From: Tamarix chinensis
Lineage: Eukaryota; Streptophyta; Magnoliopsida; Caryophyllales; Tamaricaceae
NCBI GenBank assembly: GCA_030549775.1
Contig: CM060177.1
Coordinates: forward strand, 70,167,638-70,231,637
Reading direction: 5' to 3'
Length of the DNA: 64,000 nucleotides
In this document: positions 59,413-64,000 of the stretch, one piece after another
Numbering within the stretch: position 1 is the first letter of the stretch
How the letters are laid out: each line of letters begins with the position of its first letter
Notes under the pieces: generated by a model
Database searches by the model: none
What the model saw: only the letters and a program-made list of their open reading frames with translations
What the model was told of the DNA's origin: nothing
Made by a program: the position numbers and the translations under genes

Positions 59413-60248
59413 GGTAGGGTGGTCGGGCAAGGCCAGGGGAAGAAGACAAAAGGGTGCGGGTGCCAGGCTGGCCGGCAGGCGGCAGCTGCCATGGCAGGTT
59501 AGGTCGGGAGGGGGAGAAAGAGGAAAGAAGGTGGGCACGCGGGGAGGGAGCTGCAGGGATTGTTGGGGTCGAAAATAGGAAAGAAAATGACAGGGAAGGG
59601 CAGGGGAGGACGGTCGGCGCTGAGCTGGTGGCTGCCGGCGAGATTCGGGGCTGCAAGTCGAGTTGTAGGTCGGCGTGCAGGTTGGGGAAGAAGACAGGGC
59701 GGGGTGGACCGGTCAATCCAGGGAAAAAAAGGAGAGAGGGGGCGGTTCGGCCGGTTGGGCAACGGGCGACGAAGGCTGGCAGGCCTGGCGCGCGAGACGG
59801 GGGGAGAATGGAGATTTGGGCCGACGGGCTGGCCCAAACCGGGGGAAGAAGAAGAAGAAAAAAAAATAAAGGAGGAAGAAAGAAAAAGAAAAGAAATGAG
59901 AAAAAGGAAAAAGGAAAATGGAAAATGATAAAATGGTTGGGGATATTTGTTCTTTATTTATTTATATAATTAATTTAGATATTTAATTTTAATAATAATT
60001 ATTTTAATTATAATAATTAAATCCATTTTTAAATTAGTTAGGCTATTTTGGATAAATTTCCTTAACCTCCATGCTAATTAGAAAAATACCCAAATTTTCT
60101 TCCAATTAAATTCTTTATTATTTTCCTCTTAATCTATCTTAATTAACTCTCTACATTTTAAGTAAATTAATTTTAATAATTAATTTTCCTAATAATTCCT
60201 TATTTGGCCATAATTTCGGAAATTAGGATTTTGGGATATTACATAAAG

Positions 60249-60652
60249 TACCTCAAAAGTATTTTTGGGATATTTTTAGCTAAATAAAATCATAGGGTGA
60301 TCTAAATAATATAATAATAGTCCTAAAGCACTAAAATATGCTAATTAGCACAAAGATACACTAATGAGAAGTTTTCAAAAATAATGGAAAGATAATTTAT
60401 GGCAAAATAAAAAAAAGGATATGAAATTGCAACATAATTAGTTTGGGTAACCAATCAATGGGGTATCTTGAAAATAAAAATTCAAGTCATTAGTCATACT
60501 AGTCTATCAATTTATGAAAATAGTCGACTAATATGCTTGAAGTTCACATTTTTACCAAAATTCCAATTCCTTTTTCAAGACCAAAACTCTTTTATTTTTA
60601 TTTCAACATGATTTTAAATACCGTTTGAAAGATTTTAGGATGGCGTATTATA
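60249..60652 (-). mobile_element. Host LTR segment 3 (nested target), LTR start
   Basis: Carries a CTAGT-type motif patch (60440-60540) like segments 1 and 2, and at its right side GGATGGCGTATTATA, a possible minus-strand LTR start (TATAATACGCC) similar to the border at 13219. The adjacent Tat integrase tail suggests this was a Tat-lineage 3' LTR. Confidence 0.4.
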
Positions 60653-60659
60653 CCTCATC

Positions 60660-60965
60660 ATTGAGGAGGTACCATTAGTCAATTTAGCTTACTTTAGCCG
60701 TAATGGCCTCTAGCCTAAAAGATGCACCCATGAGTTGGCTTACTTTAGGCTTAATAATCTTGGCATGGAGGGAGCACTTATAGGATAGCTGATCTTAGCT
60801 TAATTTATTATCAATGTCCTCAATGGCCTTAGCATGGAGGACACACCCATATGCTAGCTTACTTTTGGCCTTAGTGGCCTTAGCATGGAGATTAAATCTT
60901 TTGGGTGGCTTACTTTTAGCCTTAGTGGCCTCGACATGGAGGATTCACTTCATAGATGGCATATG
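60660..60965. repeat. ~50-bp minisatellite (GGCTTACTTTAGCCTTAGTGGCC)
   Basis: About six imperfect units of GCTTACTTTTGGCCTTAGTGGCC followed by TTAGCATGGAGGA-like sequence, starting near 60687, 60735, 60788, 60857 and 60907. It lies between a Tat integrase C-terminus and a probable LTR start. Confidence 0.8.
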
Positions 60966-61119
60966 CTAGCTTTTTTTGGCATAGTTTCAAATTACATATT
61001 TAGTCAGGGTTTTATTTTGAGCTAATAAATCAAATAACAATCCTCACAATCTATAATTCATTACAATAAATAATTCTTTATTTAACATAAAAAGACATAT
61101 CAGCTAGGTAGCTTTAACA

Positions 61120-61320
61120 ACCTAATTCTCCTATAAATAGTACTTTCTTAAATACTTAGCATTTCTTGAATTAGGTAAACATCATCCTTCCTCATTTATT
61201 AGCACAAAGGTAGCCTATATGATCTACTATATATTTTGATAAAGGGCTTCCCATTTAGTTGCTAATTTTCCTTGACTTCCATTGTCTAAGAATTTAACCT
61301 TCCACAATACCCAATAACAT
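61120..61320 (-). pseudogene. Tat/Retand-like integrase C-terminal remnant
   Basis: The minus strand reads GQGKLATKWEALYQNI, two stops, then ATFVLINEEG and CLPNSRNAKYLRKYY. This fits the Tat-lineage integrase ending GKLAPNWEGPYxV...G.Y.L....G..LPR.WNA.HLRKYY. The catalytic core would lie to the right but is replaced by LTR sequence starting at 61403. Between this and the minisatellite (60966-61119) nothing is recognised. Confidence 0.75.
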
Positions 61321-61402
61321 ACATTTAAATCAACATCATTTTCTTGTTATAATTCTTGTCCACCTATTGCTTATAAACGGTTCACCTTTGCTAGACAATC
61401 TC

Positions 61403-63561
61403 TGTAATACCCAATTTCTAGAAAACCCTAATTATAACCGATAACTATGGGTATTAGTTATAATAATTATGTTAGGATACGTGATAATAAATATATTTGT
61501 TAATATGTGTAATATTATGATGAATATTTATTTATCAAATTTAATTAGGTTAAAATATACAAGAGAGTGTCTTTTAATTTTTAAACTAAGGTTGGGTCCT
61601 AACTGATATCCGTTTTGTTAGATAAACCTAGCTAGGTAATTAAATTATAGTAGATATTTTTACCTTAAATATTCACCTAGATTTTTAATCTAATTTACCC
61701 CTACTCTATGCTAGATTTTCTTACCTCATCCTACTCCCTCTATCCATGCACAACCATCCTTCACGTTACCCATGAACCACAAGCCTCCCTATACCATGCT
61801 TGATGTCCTCCCCATATTTTGCTCCACCTTCTTCCTCATGTTACATTCCATTTAACTCCCTCATCCCTCTCATTATTGTGTCATATGTTATCCCCCCAAG
61901 TAGCCCACACTCTCTCTCTTTCCTAGAGCTCCCTTAAGTAAGAACAAGCTCTATTATTTTCCCTTGTTCTTTTTACCATTTTTACCCCATCAGTAGCTTC
62001 CTCCACACACCAACTCCATGCTAAACCCTCTACTATTGAAGCCCCTACTATAGCTATATAAAAAGATATCAAAGATTTCCTCTAACCTACATAAAAAAAA
62101 TCCCAAAACCACCCCGCGGCAACACACAAAATCACTAAAACACTCACCCCCTTTCATTAAAAACTATTGAATCTACCCACCTTGCTGCACCCTTAATCCC
62201 CATATATCCCTCCTTGGTTTCAACCAAAATCTCTAAACTTAAACCCCTTGCAATGGACATTTCTATTTCTCTCCCTTCCCTTATTTGATGTTCCTCCCCC
62301 CTTTCATCCGTGAGTTCCATTGTGGTGTTGTTGATCCTAGTTTGTCCGGTTAGTTCTTTTGAGTTGGTTTAATTAGTTTTAGGATATTATTGTGATATAT
62401 TAAATTCTAATATATGTGTTATTGGGTGTTAATTTTTTTGATAATCTTTTAGGATCTCGAAGAAGGAAGTATTTTGTATTTTTGTGTGAGCTTAGATTTA
62501 GGTAAATCCAATAACTTAGAGGATGGTAGAAAATTATATGTGAGCATGATAAGAACTTTTACACTTAGAATCATGCTAAGATTTATGCTTTTCAAGTATT
62601 TTAGCATGCATGATAAAATGATAATATGCTGAAAGGATAAAATGCATGGTTATCAATGATTAAGCTCTATACATGGTAATCTATCAAATGTTGTATGTTC
62701 ACATGTCTAATATTTTGTTAGGGATTCCATTATTATCATGTTATGATTCAAATTCCATGGTATATGCCTCATGAATGCTCATGAATGGGAGTATAGTTAC
62801 GATAGTTCATAAGGACATATAAATGCATGATTAGGATCGATTTATGGTAAATTCTATTATGCATGGCCTAAGGTTAGAGATATGACCCTACTTATACTAT
62901 GATGATAATATGCCTATTTAAATGATGTCTTATGATTTAAATATGCATATGTATGCTGAATGAACGATGTGGTATGTGGTAGCCACATGATTAGAGTTTT
63001 AGTGGATGCAATCCACTAAATGCACGAAAAGTGGAAAATATATTTAATCACCAAAATAAAAATATTACCTACGTGCTAAAATAATTTGAAATATTTCCTT
63101 ATTTCTTTCTCAAGAAAAATCTCACATAATGATAAGGTTTGATATGATAAATGATTAAAATGTCAAAAACTAGGCTTTTAAAGGGTATTTTGGTAATTTT
63201 GACCAAATGTATCATTTACAAATAAATAAACGCTAAGATGGCCTTAGCTTATTGATAGGTTGACCTTAGCAATGATTTCACTTGACATAGACCTATGACC
63301 TTAGGATTTATCTAAATAATTAGAAATAAATAGGAAAATGGTTAAGTGTAGAAAATGAAAATTTCTATGATGTATGTAACTTATGTGATCACCTTATAAA
63401 ATAGTAAAGCTTAAAGTAAAAGACCTCGAGTTGGGAATGTTTTCTCTCTAGGGGTTGTTACCTTAAAGGTGAGGTGTTAGCATTTTTTTTGGTTCATAGG
63501 TGTACCATTATGCCCTAATTTAAGGCCCTACTCTACTCTATACGTGACCTACGAGCCTTAT
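61403..63561 (+). mobile_element. Family-B LTR, cut by another LTR
   Basis: Starts TGTAATACCCAATTTCTAG. It shares blocks with 1461-4371 (AGTAAAAGACCTCGAG, GGGTATTTTGGTAATTT, TGACCTTAGC). The C-rich zone is at 61690-62330. It stops at 63561, where a minus-strand LTR begins, well before the family's 31-bp minisatellite and 3' end, so the rest should lie beyond the inserted element. Confidence 0.7.
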
Positions 63562-64000
63562 TGTAAAATCCCAATTTTTAGAACATAAAAGTTTTACTTT
63601 ACAATGGAATCATATAAGCAAAATATTGGGTATTATCACTGTAATTGACAAAAGTCTATTTTGTGCAATAATCTTTACATCAATCACAAGACTAAAATCA
63701 TTTAAATTTAAAAAAGGAAATTAGAAATGGAAGAAACATTTATAAATACAATATGATTTTGGAGGTTAACTCCTAATTACAATAAAAAAATACAAAGTAA
63801 GGGATACCATAGATCAAAGAGTCCAAAAAGGTATCTAGATACTCTTCACCCAAAAAGCCAATGCAAATAAAATGTCGCTCATCCTTACATAGTGCAACAA
63901 AATCAATATAGCCATCAGTGTCAAGGCACGAGGGATGGTAGGAAAATTCCTTCAATGAAGGTGGTAGTAGGTGATGGTAGAGTGTTGGGTAAAAAATGGT
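63562..64000 (-). mobile_element. LTR (family C-like) running off the window
   Basis: TGTAAAATCCCAATTTTTAG on the plus strand is an LTR 3' end in minus-strand sense. Blocks such as GGGTATTATCACTGTAATTG and TTTTGGAGGTTAACTCC match 51806-52020. CTTAT (63557-63561) would be its target duplication; the other copy lies outside the window. The 60-residue frame at 63773-63955 has no known domain. Confidence 0.65.

Larger units (their letters stand above)
55300..60243 (-). mobile_element. Family-A solo LTR, 4,944 bp
   Basis: Plus-strand ends are TGTAACACCCCCAAAT and GGGATATTACA (60243), a 5-bp inverted terminal TGTAA/TTACA. It is flanked by TAAAG (55295-55299 and 60244-60248), a perfect 5-bp duplication. 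No internal region. Orientation is set by homology with the element at 38343-50515. It shows every family-A module: terminal landmark (55400-55445), duplicated tandem block, greatly enlarged minisatellite, palindrome/donor, AAT domain, GC-rich zone, TATA. Frames in the GC-rich zone (58581-59969, for example 59454-59969) are compositional, overlap in all directions and are not genes. Confidence 0.95.

Noticed and set aside
58581..59969. Several 100-170-residue frames on both strands
   Set aside because: GC-rich stop-poor part of the solo LTR; frames overlap on both strands with Arg/Gly or Pro/Leu bias and no motif.

Overview
The window looks like repeat-dense, AT-rich heterochromatin from a flowering plant. 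It holds no convincing host gene, tRNA, rRNA or CRISPR array. Evidence for a plant: Ty3/gypsy chromovirus (Tekay/Del-like) and Tat/Retand-like proteins, a SIRE/Maximus-like Ty1/copia gag, a plant L1-type LINE with a DUF4283-like ORF1, initiator-Met-tRNA primer sites, and stop codons typical of cytosine-methylation decay. The species cannot be named from sequence alone.

Layout. 1-4.4 kb: an LTR end, a 274-bp AT-rich tandem repeat, a CCCGAC-rich minisatellite and an LTR of 'family B'. 4.4-14.2 kb: a Tat-like gag broken up by two SIRE-like LTRs, a copia gag, and further nested LTR debris. 14.4-17.5 kb: a second Tat gag-protease remnant (minus strand) with a minisatellite. 17.5-30.8 kb: an LTR that received a ~4.8-kb solo LTR ('family A', 5-bp target duplication CCATG), which itself received a full-length LINE (16-bp target duplication). 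30.8-38.3 kb: degraded gypsy integrase, an LTR, the 3' end of another gypsy element and a LINE endonuclease fragment. 38.3-50.5 kb: an old Tekay-like element on the minus strand (gag, protease, RT/RNase H, integrase, chromodomain-like tail) whose two giant LTRs are truncated at opposite ends. 50.5-61.4 kb: nested LTRs, including a second ~4.9-kb family-A solo LTR (target duplication TAAAG) and a Tat integrase tail. 61.4-64 kb: a family-B LTR hit by another LTR.

The genes form no pathway; the layout is a record of successive insertions, solo-LTR formation and decay. The family-A LTR is the dominant structure: TATA box about 0.85 kb in, a GC-rich zone, an AAT/ATT microsatellite domain, a conserved palindrome plus splice-donor-like site, a CCATRCAAACCCT-type minisatellite, and a tandem 'CCGGTGGACCGG' block near the 3' end. 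I found no new enzymatic or defence system. The observations most worth checking are the almost pure amber (TAG) decay of an otherwise frameshift-free LINE, the 254-bp higher-order repeat arising inside an LTR, and the conserved regulatory layout of these giant LTRs.
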